Shown here: in pieces, positions 1 to 9,767 of the stretch
How the letters are laid out: each line of letters begins with the position of its first letter
Numbering within the stretch: the stretch's first letter is position 1
Origin: an uncultured Bacteroidales bacterium
GTDB taxonomy: Bacteria > Bacteroidota > Bacteroidia > Bacteroidales > P3
Assembly (NCBI GenBank): GCA_905233895.1
Contig: CAJOFL010000006.1
Span: 1 to 64,000, forward strand
Length of the DNA stretch: 64,000 nt
Direction: 5' to 3'
Made by a program: the position numbers and the translations under genes
The notes under the pieces: generated by a model
Seen by the model: the letters and a program-made list of their open reading frames with translations, nothing else
Databases searched by the model: none
What the model was told of the DNA's origin: nothing

Positions 1-1764
1 AGGGGTTGGTGGTGGCGGTGGCGGTAATGGTACCGAGGGTATTGGAGGCACGGATGCCCCAAGCGGTCTCATCGCCGTGGGTGACCCAGCCGATAGTGGC
101 GGTGTTGTAGGTTGTAGCCTGGACAGTGACATTGGTCGGAGTCTGGCAGTCGACCATCACGGTGCTGAAGGTGTCAATATTCCAGTCGGACATCAAGCCG
201 TTGCTGCAATATGCACGAATACCTATAGTGTAAGTGGTGCTGTGGTTGAGGCCGGAGAATTCATAGCCCAGAGCACCGGCATTGCTGACATTGGGCAAAA
301 CAACACCGTTCGGGGTGAACGAGGTGCCAAGAGAAATCTCGACACTGTCAGCATCTGAGGTCCAGTAGAGAACAAGTTCGTTCTCGCCGCTCACCACGCT
401 GTCGATGACAGGAACCGAGCAGGCTCCGGAGCCCGTGATGGTCACATCGTCTATGTAGACATAGTAGGCAAAGTCGCCCCAGTACTGGAAGGCAACATAC
501 TTGGTGCCGTTGGGGATGCTGTCGGTATAGGTCTTCCACTCGGTGCAGCTGAGGCTGTCGCCGAGCCACGGACGCCAGGTGAAGGCGGCGGTGTCGCGGG
601 TGGTGCTGGAATAGCCCACGCGGAGGTTCTCGGTGGTGTTGGTGTTGTACTTGGCATACTGGAAGCTGAGCACCATATCAGTGCCATTGAGCTCACGCGA
701 AATAAGGTACTGCGTGTAGTCGGAAGCGGAAGCCATCGAGCTGAAGCGGAACACGCGTTCGCCGTCGGGAATGCTGTCGGGCAGGTTGTAGCCAAGATCG
801 GTGGCGTGAGTCATCGGGTTGGTCGAGGGATTGCCGTTGGCATAGACCAGAGTCCAGCATCCGGCAGGAGCATCTTCGGTTTCGAAGCTCTCATGGAACG
901 GGAACTCGACAACCGGCTGGCAGTTGTAGACATAAACCACGCCACTGTTGGTGTCGGCACCATACTGGTTGGTGGCGATGAATGTGATAGTGTCGATGCC
1001 CTCGGCGGTATAGACCATGATCATGGTGTCGCTGTTGGCGCCGGTCATTACAGCGTTGCCGGCTGCGGCCATAGTGGAGGTCCACTGGAGAGTCATGCTG
1101 TCGAGCACACCTTCCTGATAAAGGGCGTAGTAGTAACCGGTATCACCCACGAACATAGTGCCTTCGCCTGCGATATAGTAAATCGGGTTGACAGTCTCGC
1201 GAATGCTGATGTCGCCAATGTAGATGGAACCTTCGCGGGTGCTGGTGTTACGGAACGCAATACTAACGGCCTGTCCACCATAGGCGGCCAGCGAGATGCG
1301 GTTGTAACCGAAACTGACACTATAGCCCATCATGGTATTGATGGTAGTGTCGCGATAGATACGGGTGTAAGAGGCTGTGTCGCTGTTCCCTGTGGTGGAA
1401 ACGAAATGTCGAATGCGCCGCTCAGCGGACCGCTCCACACCTGAACAAATGTGGCATTGGTGATAAGACCTGTGAGGGTCGAATCGGGAACCACGGCCAT
1501 TCTTACCACAGCGCTGGGAACACTCCAGCCTCCGGTGATATAGAACTTCAGGCCGGTGATGTTCTGTCCAATCATCGTATCGAGCATACTGGCAGGATAG
1601 ATAATCTGGTTGTGTTGAGGCTCATCGGCATAGTAACCATAGATAGGGATGTTCTCGTTGGTTTCGGTGCCGTCGGCCACGGTCAGGGTATCCGTGGTAG
1701 CCCAGGCGCCCATCGGCACTATCAACAGCGCCAGAAGGGCCAACTTATGTAAAACTTTACGCAT
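1..1764 (-). pseudogene. Surface adhesin (choice-of-anchor J plus Fn3), frameshifted, 3' end outside window
   Basis: Starts at the ATG at 1764 with a signal peptide (MRKVLHKLALLALLIVPMGA) and reads leftward. The first frame stops at 1330, but from about 1400 to base 1 another minus-strand frame stays open for roughly 465 codons and carries the rest of the protein. That part holds an Ig-like stretch, a cleaved-adhesin/choice-of-anchor J domain (FHESFETEDAPAGCW near 860-905, YVYIDDVTI near 440-465), then fibronectin type III units introduced by CQTPTNV. The two frames join at the GGAAACG around 1397-1403, where one base is missing or extra. Proteins of this build in Bacteroidales are usually exported by T9SS and processed at the surface; the C-terminal sorting signal would lie outside the window. 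True inactivation and sequencing error cannot be told apart. Confidence 0.75.
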
Positions 1765-1817
1765 AGTTTTAAGTTTTTGATTAATATTTTGTTTTTTATA
1801 TACTTTCAATCACCGCA

Positions 1818-1930
1818 GTGGCCTCCCAGGGGATGGAACTGAGGCTGCAAGACAGTCCGCCAGGGGAGTATATAACATCCCGAAGGCCTTAAGTTCCAAC
1901 GCTTTATGACCAATGGCCACCTATGGTACT
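1818..1930 (-). ncRNA. Candidate structured leader RNA of the adhesin gene
   Basis: Transcript region between the promoter at 1937-1967 and the adhesin start at 1764. Read on the minus strand, GTGGCC (1920-1915) pairs with GGCCAC (1823-1818). Inside it, TGGAACT (1898-1892) pairs with AGTTCCA (1840-1834), continued by AGGC (1889-1886) with GCCT (1845-1842) after a small asymmetry. The enclosed loop holds a GGGA/TCCC hairpin. The nested helices make a closed multi-stem fold of about 105 nucleotides. No known riboswitch class is recognised. The fold was worked out by eye, without an energy calculation. Confidence 0.5.
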
Positions 1931-1936
1931 AATATG

Positions 1937-1967
1937 CAAATATATATACAAATTTCAATATGGCAAA
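1937..1967 (-). promoter_or_regulatory. Bacteroidota housekeeping promoter of the adhesin gene
   Basis: Minus-strand -7 element TATATTTG (1944-1937) and -33 element TTTG (1967-1964), 19 bases apart. Transcription would start near 1930 and give an unusually long leader of about 165 nucleotides. Confidence 0.7.
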
Positions 1968-2026
1968 ATATATTTTTTTCTCCAAGAGATGGTGCAGGAC
2001 TGGGATGGGGAAAATTATGTTGAGAT

Positions 2027-2061
2027 TTTGGAAATTTCCCCAAATATCGGTCGTACTTTTG
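2027..2061 (+). promoter_or_regulatory. Promoter of the Ser/Arg/Gly-rich secreted protein gene
   Basis: -33 TTTG at 2027-2030 and -7 TACTTTTG at 2054-2061, 23 bases apart, slightly long. It lies back to back with the adhesin promoter. The gene has an AAAGGAG at 2142-2148, seven bases before its ATG, a classical Shine-Dalgarno sequence that is uncommon in this phylum. Confidence 0.6.
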
Positions 2062-2155
2062 CATCAGAAAAAGAGCGCAACGGCACAAACGCCAAGCACC
2101 CTGAAAACCAACAACAAAGCAAAAAACAAACCAACAAAAAGAAAGGAGTAACGAT

Positions 2156-3211
2156 ATGAAAACCTCGAAAGTAATCGTCCTCGTAATGGCCGCCCTGGCC
2201 CTGAGTGCCACCCCGGCCTTGGCCCAACGCGGCGGCGGTGGAAGCCGCGGCGGCGGTGGTGGAAGCCACTCGTCGAGCGTAAGCCACTCCTCGTCAAGTC
2301 ATAGCAGCTCGTCGTCGAGCCGCGGAAGCAGCTACAGCAGTTCCTCGTCGAGCCGCAGCAGCAGTTCGTCGAGCCGTAGCAGCAGTTACAGCTCGCCCTC
2401 GCGCAGCAGTGCCTCTTCCTCGCGCGCCACAACGGCCCCTTCGCGCAGCAGCGCCACCCCGGCCCGTGCCACGGCAGCCCCCTCGCGCAGTGGCGTCAGC
2501 CGCGGTGAGAGCGCAGCCCCCCGCGGAGGTCGCCCCGCCGGTACCGCCGCAGGCCGCGCCTCCAACCCCAGCGGCCGTCCGGCAGGCGTAGGCAGCAGTC
2601 GCTCAGGTGCCCGTCCGGCAGGTGTACGCGGTGGCGGTGCCCCTGCACCCGGCGTTCGCGGTGCCACCGGCTCCAGCAGCACCGGCCGCAGCAGCGGTGT
2701 GCGCACCAACCCCGAAGGCTATGCCCGCCCCGGCCGCCCCGGCGGAGTTATGCCCCCCAGCCATCGACCCATCCATCCCGCTCCCTACTTCCACCACCCC
2801 TGGCACGGCTATGTGGTCCACTGCCACCCCATCTTCTGGGATCCCCTACCCCCACGCCCATGGTACTGGCCCGGATTCTGGCACTACTGCAACAGCTACT
2901 GGTATGACTACCATGTGACCGACGTCGTCGTGGTCCACGACTACGTGCAGCAGACCTACAACGTCGATATGGTCACCTACGGCATCAGCGGCGACATCAT
3001 GTACGCCATAGTGCGCGACGGCGGCGACACCTACCTCCAGGTCTACGACAAGGACGACCACCTGCTCGCCGAACAGAAAATCAACCGCAAATACTGCCAG
3101 ATGGTCATCGACCCCGACAACGGCGGCTGCTGGATCAGCAAGAAAGGCAACAAGGACGCCCTCCTCTTCATCTGGGCCGAAGGCCAGCTCCTCATCTACG
3201 AAGCCGACTGA
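2156..3211 (+). CDS. Secreted low-complexity Ser/Arg/Gly-rich protein
   Basis: 351 residues. A signal peptide (MKTSKVIVLVMAALALSATPALAQ) is followed by Gly-rich and then Ser/His/Arg-rich low complexity to about residue 120 (many SSSS and SRSSS units) and a Pro/Gly/Ala/Arg-rich stretch to about 200. Residues 200-245 are rich in His, Pro, Trp and Tyr (WPGFWHYCNSYWYDYH). The last ~100 residues look like a folded beta-rich domain of unknown type. The order suggests an exported, highly basic, disordered stalk with a C-terminal domain. No enzymatic motif is seen and the function is unknown. An SD sequence precedes the ATG and a strong terminator follows, so it is probably a single-gene transcript. 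Confidence 0.75.
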   Translation: MKTSKVIVLVMAALALSATPALAQRGGGGSRGGGGGSHSSSVSHSSSSHSSSSSSRGSSYSSSSSSRSSSSSSRSSSYSSPSRSSASSSRATTAPSRSSATPARATAAPSRSGVSRGESAAPRGGRPAGTAAGRASNPSGRPAGVGSSRSGARPAGVRGGGAPAPGVRGATGSSSTGRSSGVRTNPEGYARPGRPGGVMPPSHRPIHPAPYFHHPWHGYVVHCHPIFWDPLPPRPWYWPGFWHYCNSYWYDYHVTDVVVVHDYVQQTYNVDMVTYGISGDIMYAIVRDGGDTYLQVYDKDDHLLAEQKINRKYCQMVIDPDNGGCWISKKGNKDALLFIWAEGQLLIYEAD

Positions 3212-3245
3212 TTTTTACACAAACATTCCAAGGTTATACATTGAG

Positions 3246-3281
3246 AATACCGCCCGCAGAAATGCAGGCGGTATTTCTTTA
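3246..3281 (+). terminator. Intrinsic terminator after the Ser/Arg/Gly-rich protein gene
   Basis: AATACCGCC (3246-3254) pairs perfectly with GGCGGTATT (3267-3275), followed by a T-rich tail. Confidence 0.8.
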
Positions 3282-3330
3282 TTTATATTACAATGAGATA
3301 CAGCAAATTACCCACCCACATATAAAAAAA

Positions 3331-3364
3331 TTGGTTTCCAATTCTAAAAAAAATAGTATTTTTG
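3331..3364 (+). promoter_or_regulatory. Promoter of the GLUG-type adhesin gene
   Basis: -7 element TATTTTTG at 3357-3364, with a weaker TTGG at 3331-3334 about 22 bases upstream. The start codon at 3390 follows after about 25 bases. Confidence 0.55.
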
Positions 3365-3389
3365 CATCGTGAATTAGTGTGCACCTACA

Positions 3390-6300
3390 ATGCGTAAATC
3401 GCTCTACATACTACCCTTTGCGCGTACCGCCATAATGCTGCTTCTCATGGTGGCGGCAACACTCACCGCACATTCTCAGACCGAGATAACCACCCTCGAC
3501 GGCCTCAACACCATGACGGCCTCGGACGACTATATCATCAAAGCCGACATCAACGCCTCGGCTGGCGACGGCTACACTGCCGACATAAGCAGTTTCAGCG
3601 GCACCCTCGAAGCCGCCATCAACCCGGCAACCCAAATGCCCTACCGCATCAGCGGCCTGACCCGACCTCTCTTCACCAGCATTAACGGCGGCACTGTCCG
3701 CAACCTGGTGCTCGACGGCGTGGCCATCAGCAATTACTCCGGCAACACCGGTGCAATTGCCAGTTCCGCCACCGGAGCCGCGCGCATCTACAACGTGGGC
3801 ATCCTCAGTGGTTCGGTGGGCGGCACGGGCTACACCGGCGGCCTCGTCGGCTTGCTCGACGGCAACGCCCGCGTGATCAACTGCTACAGCTTCGCCACCA
3901 TCACCGGAGGCTCCACCGTCGGCGGCATCGTGGGGCGCAACAACGTGGCCACCACAGCCTCCACCGTAGCCACCGGCACAATGGTGATGAACTGCATGTT
4001 CTACGGCGACATCACCGGCGGCTCCGCCATCTCGCCTGTCTTTGGCGGACAAAACATTAACAACAAGAATAGCGGCGGCCTGACCACATTCAACTACTAC
4101 GCCTACGACGAGCTGAAAACCAAAAAAAGTCAACAACAGTTACTACTACTGCGCCTTGGCCATTGAGGAACGCTTCCTGAAGCGCTTCGAGTTATATCGC
4201 CTACTGCTCAACAGCAACAAGAAGCTGGCCGCCTGGTATGCCACCGGATCGGTCGACGACGGCGACAAAATGCTCAAATGGGTACTCGAGACGGCCGACC
4301 GCACCATCGCCAACCCCAAGCCCTACCCCATCCTCAAGGCCCAAGGCTATTATCCATCCATCATCAACCCCGACTTCGCCAATGCTCCCGACAGCACCAA
4401 CGTTGGCCGCAACCACGGTGGAAATCTGGGGAAGACACTGATAGTGGCAATTAGCAGCACACAGACCACTGGCGGACAGACACGGCCCTCGGGCGCCAGC
4501 ATAACAACTGACACACTGACGCTCACGCGCACCGACAAAGACTTCGACCGCTTCAACTACAATTACGACAAGGTGCAACTGCCCTACTATAACGACATCG
4601 GCACAGGCAACTACACTGAGGGCCGTGTGGTGACAGGATGGAAGATTACTTCCATCACCGGCGGCACCGAAGGCACATATACCGCAGCCGACCAGTGGAA
4701 CGGCTACAACTTCGCCGACCGCATGTGTACCAAGAAAGACCTCTACAGCGTCAGCAGCAGGGTCTTCTCCCAAGGAGCTTACTTCGACGTGCCCTACGGC
4801 GTCGACACCATCACCATCGAGCCCTACTGGGGCAAGGCGGCTTTCCTGGCCGACCAGTACTACGACGTGGTGTTCAACGACAAATATGAACGACAGAATG
4901 TGGATGCCTTCGGCGAACAGGTAAAGAGCTCTACAGAATTCAACGGCATAAGCGTGAAATACACGGTCAACGACGCCCTCGGCACCATATCAGACCTCGG
5001 CTCGACGGTCTACGACAATGCCATCGTGCTGGTGGGCAACTTCCACCAGACCATCATCAACGGCAAAGCGCCCTTCAACGGCAGCACCCCCTTCACACTG
5101 ATGTCGGTAGACCTCGACAACGACAACGAGCCCGACTACAGTCTGATATATCACGACAACAACCGAAGCAATATTTGCCCCATAAGGTTCGACTTCCTGA
5201 ACATCCCGGGCACTGCCCAGGCACAGAAACCAAACAGTGCCGGAGATGTTCTCAATGCCAGTGTATTCGTTCCACAGGGATGGTTTGAGATTACCAATAC
5301 CTGCTTGATTTTCTTCTCACAGTTTGAGTACGAAAGGAGCGGTAAAAGCGGAAACAAACCCGTTATTTTGCTGGGTGGTGTGTACGACCAGTTTACATCG
5401 ACGAAAGACAAGGAAGTTAAAAACACCGACTATCTACACATAGGAGGCAACGCCTGGTTCAAGGAGTTCAGCAACGGCACCCACAGCGATGGAAACCTAA
5501 AGACAAAACACATACCCATCTCGGTGACCGGTGGCGAATACCAGGGTTTCTACCTCACGGGAACCTACAACTCCAGCGCCGCCGTCAGGAATGACGATGC
5601 CGAGTGCTACATCAGCGGAGGCTATTTCGTTGAGGCGGCAGGTGCCGGCCAGGAGCAGATCGGTGGCAACGTGCAGTGGCAGATTTACAACGCCGACATC
5701 GAGAACTTCTACGGCGGCGGCATCAACTCCGCCAAGCCCATTCAAGGTAACATCACCGTCGATATTATCAATAGCTATGTGGGTACCTACTGCGGCGGCC
5801 CCAAGTTCGGCGACATGCAGTCCGGCAAGACGGTCACCACCACCGCCACGGGATGCACCTTCGGCACCTTCTTCGGTGCCGGATTCGGCGGCACAGCCCT
5901 CTCCAGGGTTAAATACTGGGACGAGCAAACCATGAACTTCCCCAGTTGGCAAACCAGCTATACCACCGACCGTGGATATTATTTCGACGGAGTGACCACC
6001 AAAGCCCAAGAAGGCAAGAACTATGGTTTCAAAGGTCTGGGAGTGGCCACCGACTTCGACTACGAGTTCTTCGTGTGGACTAGCGGCAAGACCGGCGGCC
6101 GATTCTTTGTCAAGTTCGCCTCTTTCTCACTGGCACAATGTAACGATGTGGAGTCCAACCTGACGCGATGCACCATCAACGGTAATTTCTACGGCGGCGG
6201 CAGCCTCGGCAGTGTGGTGGGTTCGGCGACAGCCACCCTCGACAACTGCACGGTCAACGGCGATGTATATGGCGCCGGGTTCTCCGCCTCACTGCCATCC

Positions 6301-6753
6301 CTGCAGGTGAGGGATGCTGGCTTCGCAAGCGATGGAAGCGGCAGCTACAAGGTGCCTTCCTACAACAAGTATTCCGGCATGTTCGAGCCTGGCGAAGAGT
6401 CCGGAACAACAGAATTCACCTGGAAGAACGCCACCGAGGCTGGGGTAATCCTGTCCAACGGAAACTCGGGCAGCGACTTGACGACAGATAATTACATCTA
6501 CACCGACGTCGACCTTAACAACCTCGGCATCGTCAGCGGCAATATCACCCTAACCCTTAAAGGCTCCACCACGGTGACAGGCAGCGTTTACGGCGGCGGC
6601 GAGCAAAGCGAGGTGAGACGGATTAACGAGAACACTCCGGCCTCAATCACAGTCACCCTGCAAGGGCAGACGCGCGTGATGGGCAACGTCTACGGCGGCG
6701 GCAACCAAGGTGACGTCGACGGAAATACACAAGTGATTCTGAAAGACGAATAA
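3390..6753 (+). pseudogene. Large GLUG/VYGGGN-repeat surface protein, frameshifted at an A7 run
   Basis: The first frame encodes a signal peptide (MRKSLYILPFARTAIMLLLMVAATLTAHSQ) and GLUG-type units (GGLVGLLDGNARVINCYSF) but runs out of register after the seven A residues at 4122-4128. Removing one A gives KTKKVNNSYYYCALAIEER and joins it to the frame that continues to 6753, for about 1,120 residues in total. The second part holds beta-rich repeats with recurring YGGG motifs (FYGGGSLGSV, VYGGGEQSEV, VYGGGNQGDV), typical of large Bacteroidales surface adhesins. The protein ends abruptly inside such a repeat (TQVILKDE) and has no T9SS tail, so the 3' end is probably also lost. It lies seven bases from the convergent lptF/G-like gene. 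Confidence 0.7.
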
Positions 6754-6759
6754 CTATCG

Positions 6760-8373
6760 TCAAGATTTCCTTCTGAACAACCGTTGGAAGAATTTCTTCC
6801 AGGTCGACCCGTCGAAGAAAGCCGAGTCGGTGGTGGCCTGCAACGTAAGCACTATGCCTATCGGCAGCATCACCAACGACGAAATCCACATGCCCTCGGG
6901 GCCCATGGCCGACTCGCGCACAGCCTTCTCGCTGATCATTCCCACCACATAGTAGAACACGAAGAACCCGACCGATGCCACCAGCGGCAATCCCAGTCCT
7001 CCCTTGCGCACAATCGAACCAAACGGGGCGCCGATAAGGAACAGCAGCAGGCAGGCAATGGAGAGGGTGAACTTGCGCTGCTTCTCAATCTTGTGGCGGT
7101 TGATATACTCGGTGTCGCCGCGAATCATATCGTTGTAGCTGCGCGCCTCGGACATGGAGGTGACTACGATATTCCTGGTGCGGTTGCGGACACGCTTGGC
7201 GGTACCGTCGTCGAGGTCGGCAAGGAGCGACTTGAGGGTGGCATTGCTATGGACGGGATGTATAAAGACACTGTCGTCCTCAATTGCCTCATTGGTGTCG
7301 GAAACCTCGGGGACTATCCCGGCCACTTCGTCGAGAGCCTTGGCAAGGCTGTCTTGATGGTGGCGGGTGGAGAATATCATATTCTTTACCTTCAGCGGCT
7401 CCTGGGGCTCGGCGGTGGCCTCGGGGGCAGCAATCTCGGACGCCGAAGCGGCTGAAACCCCGCTACGGCCACAATAGCCCGACCATGCACGAAGTGGTAC
7501 GTCGATGCTGCGACGCAACTCGGAATATCGTCCGCCCAAGTTGCTGTCAAGTCGCGCCACAGCGGCATCAAGCTGCAGGATATTCATCATTTGGTAACTG
7601 CCCTTGAAAAGGTCTTCGCCACTGCGGTTGTAGGCAAACGACGAAATATCGAAGGCTATGGTCTGCCTGTCGAACCGCACCGTGGTCAGCGGACGGGACT
7701 GATAATGCTTGCCGGTGGTGTATTCGGAATAGGAATAGCCGTCAGTGAGAGTGAACAGCAGATAACGGTTGTCGAGGGTGGTCTGCATCAGACCACTACG
7801 GGCCACAATAACATTATTCTCCCCCACCCCATGGCTATGGTCGTAGATGATGACATCCTCCAAAGTACAGCCGTCGGGAGCCTTGGAGCCCACACGGATG
7901 ACGTAGCCCTCGATATCCTTGTAGTATTCGCCCGGACGGATATTGACGGCAGGCTTCTTACGGGTGATGTCATAAAGCGTCATACGGTAGTGCAACATGG
8001 CCTGCGGCATGACATCGTTTGAGAAGACAAACGCCACGCCGGTCAGCAGCAGCACCACCAAGGCCATAGGCAGCATCACACGGCTGATGGATACACCGCC
8101 GGCCTTCATGGCTACCAACTCGTACTTCTCGCCGAAATTACCCATGGTCATTATCGAGGCGAAAAGGACCGCTATTGGCAAGGCCATCGGCACAAAGGTG
8201 GCCGAAGCATAGAGAAGCAACTCGGCAATGACACCGAACTCAAGGCCTTTGCCCACCATATCGTCGATATACTTCCACAAGAACTGCATAAGCAGCACGA
8301 ACACACTGATGGCAAATGTCAGCACCAGCGGCCCGACGAACGAGCGGAGTATCAGACGATCAAGTTTCTTCAT
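6760..8373 (-). CDS. LptF/LptG family lipopolysaccharide export permease
   Basis: 537 residues from ATG 8373. This is an inner-membrane permease of the YjgP/YjgQ family, which with LptB extracts LPS from the inner membrane for transport to the surface. Visible are the N-terminal membrane helix (LILRSFVGPLVLTFAISVFV), the conserved stretch around MTMGNFGEKYELVAMKAGG, a periplasmic beta-jellyroll region in the middle and closing C-terminal helices (LLLFLIGAPFGSIVRKGGLG). The start overlaps the rseP stop as TGATG, indicating translational coupling. An upstream ATG at 8391 is less likely. Which of LptF and LptG it represents cannot be decided. Confidence 0.88.
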   Translation of the reverse strand: MKKLDRLILRSFVGPLVLTFAISVFVLLMQFLWKYIDDMVGKGLEFGVIAELLLYASATFVPMALPIAVLFASIMTMGNFGEKYELVAMKAGGVSISRVMLPMALVVLLLTGVAFVFSNDVMPQAMLHYRMTLYDITRKKPAVNIRPGEYYKDIEGYVIRVGSKAPDGCTLEDVIIYDHSHGVGENNVIVARSGLMQTTLDNRYLLFTLTDGYSYSEYTTGKHYQSRPLTTVRFDRQTIAFDISSFAYNRSGEDLFKGSYQMMNILQLDAAVARLDSNLGGRYSELRRSIDVPLRAWSGYCGRSGVSAASASEIAAPEATAEPQEPLKVKNMIFSTRHHQDSLAKALDEVAGIVPEVSDTNEAIEDDSVFIHPVHSNATLKSLLADLDDGTAKRVRNRTRNIVVTSMSEARSYNDMIRGDTEYINRHKIEKQRKFTLSIACLLLFLIGAPFGSIVRKGGLGLPLVASVGFFVFYYVVGMISEKAVRESAMGPEGMWISSLVMLPIGIVLTLQATTDSAFFDGSTWKKFFQRLFRRKS

Positions 8374-9767
8374 CACATTAATCCAAGCCAACGCATGATG
8401 TCGTTACCGTTGGCCAAAATCATCAACGCAAGCAATAGCCACATACCGACGTTCTGCGCCACGGTGAGGAATTTGTCGCTCGGCTTGCGGCCGCTGACAA
8501 TCTCCCAGAGGGTGAACAGGATATGACCGCCGTCGAGGCCAGGTATGGGAATAATATTCATGAAGGCGAGTATCAACGCCAAGAGGGCGGTGATATTCCA
8601 GAAAGACTGCCAATCCCAGTGGTCGGGGAAGATGCTGGCCATCGTACCGAACCCGCCGAGGCTCTGTGCGCCACCGGGGGCGAAGAGCATACGCAGCGAA
8701 CTGACATAGTCCACAAGGGTCTCCCATCCAAAGCTGATACCGGCAGGAATGGCCTGAAGGAAAGTATAGTCCTTATGCACCATCGTGAAGAAACGGTCGG
8801 CTCCTTCGGTGAAAACGCCTATGCGGCCGTTCGATGGCACCTCGACCAAGGTGAACATAAGTTCGCCGTCGCGGTAGTAGGCAAGGGTGGCGGTATCGCC
8901 CGCACGGGCTTTGAGCGCAGCGGTGACCTCATGATAAAACACCGTAGGCTCGCCACCGACACTAACAAGGCTGTCGCCCGCAAGCATACCAGCCCGCTTC
9001 GCAACAGAACCGTCGACGAAGTCCTTGACCACAAAGGGCAGGCGCGGAATCATCATGTTCTTGACCTGTCGCTTGCCGACCTTCTCGGCAAGGTTGCCGG
9101 ATGGATGAAGCTCCACAAGGGAGTCACCGCGCAGGACGGTCACCTGCTGTGGCTTGTCGAGCAAGAGGGTCATAAGAGCATCCGAAGTGCTGGTATATTC
9201 ACACCCGTCAATAGTACGGATAATATCGCCGTCGCAGAAACCATCCTCCTGAAGCACCTCGTGGTATGCATAGCCATAGGTGGCATTGGCCATCGGGAGT
9301 TCGGTGGTGCCCCAGTGGGCAAATATCATACCGTATATGAGCAGGGCAGAGATGAAATTGACCAGCACACCGCCGCTGATGATAAGCAGGCGCTGCCATG
9401 CTGGCTTGGTACGGTATTCCCACGGCTGCGGCACGTCCTCAAGGTCGTCGGCTTTCTTGGTCTCGTCGACCATACCGGCAATGTCACAGTAGCCACCCAG
9501 CGGTATCCAACCGAGACCCCAGAGGGTATTGTTCTGATCCTCGGGGGCAAGGTTCTTGGCATCCCACGAATCGGGAGTATTGGCATTGAAGAAACGGAAA
9601 TGCCACTTGCCGCCGAACTTCTTGGCCTTAAGGATGGAAAACTTCCAATTGAAGAATACATAATATCTGTTCACGCGTGTGCGGAACAATTTGGCAAATA
9701 GCAGATGGCCTAATTCATGCGTTGCAACCAGCAAGGTGAGACTCAGTAGAAGGGCGAGCCATTTCAT
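8373..9767 (-). CDS. rseP: RIP metalloprotease RseP (site-2 protease)
   Basis: 464 residues. Membrane-embedded zinc protease of family M50 that cleaves transmembrane helices, classically those of anti-sigma factors. The HELGH zinc motif is at about residues 17-21, a PDZ region sits around 210-300 (KRAGMLAGDSLVSVGG) and the third metal ligand lies in IIPIPGLDGGH near 420. Its start overlaps the dxr stop by four bases (ATGA) and its stop overlaps lptF/G. The dxr-rseP order is common across bacteria. It is a natural candidate for releasing the membrane-fused sigma factor encoded at 48802-49764, but that link is inference. Confidence 0.93.
   Translation of the reverse strand: MKWLALLLSLTLLVATHELGHLLFAKLFRTRVNRYYVFFNWKFSILKAKKFGGKWHFRFFNANTPDSWDAKNLAPEDQNNTLWGLGWIPLGGYCDIAGMVDETKKADDLEDVPQPWEYRTKPAWQRLLIISGGVLVNFISALLIYGMIFAHWGTTELPMANATYGYAYHEVLQEDGFCDGDIIRTIDGCEYTSTSDALMTLLLDKPQQVTVLRGDSLVELHPSGNLAEKVGKRQVKNMMIPRLPFVVKDFVDGSVAKRAGMLAGDSLVSVGGEPTVFYHEVTAALKARAGDTATLAYYRDGELMFTLVEVPSNGRIGVFTEGADRFFTMVHKDYTFLQAIPAGISFGWETLVDYVSSLRMLFAPGGAQSLGGFGTMASIFPDHWDWQSFWNITALLALILAFMNIIPIPGLDGGHILFTLWEIVSGRKPSDKFLTVAQNVGMWLLLALMILANGNDIMRWLGLM

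Noticed and set aside
806-1444. 212-codon plus-strand frame opposite the first adhesin gene
   Set aside because: No motifs; the minus frame encodes a coherent anchor-J/Fn3 protein.
1818-1930. Cobalamin riboswitch, suggested by a GCCACTG word in the leader
   Set aside because: The B12-box and the other conserved blocks are missing and the downstream gene is an adhesin.
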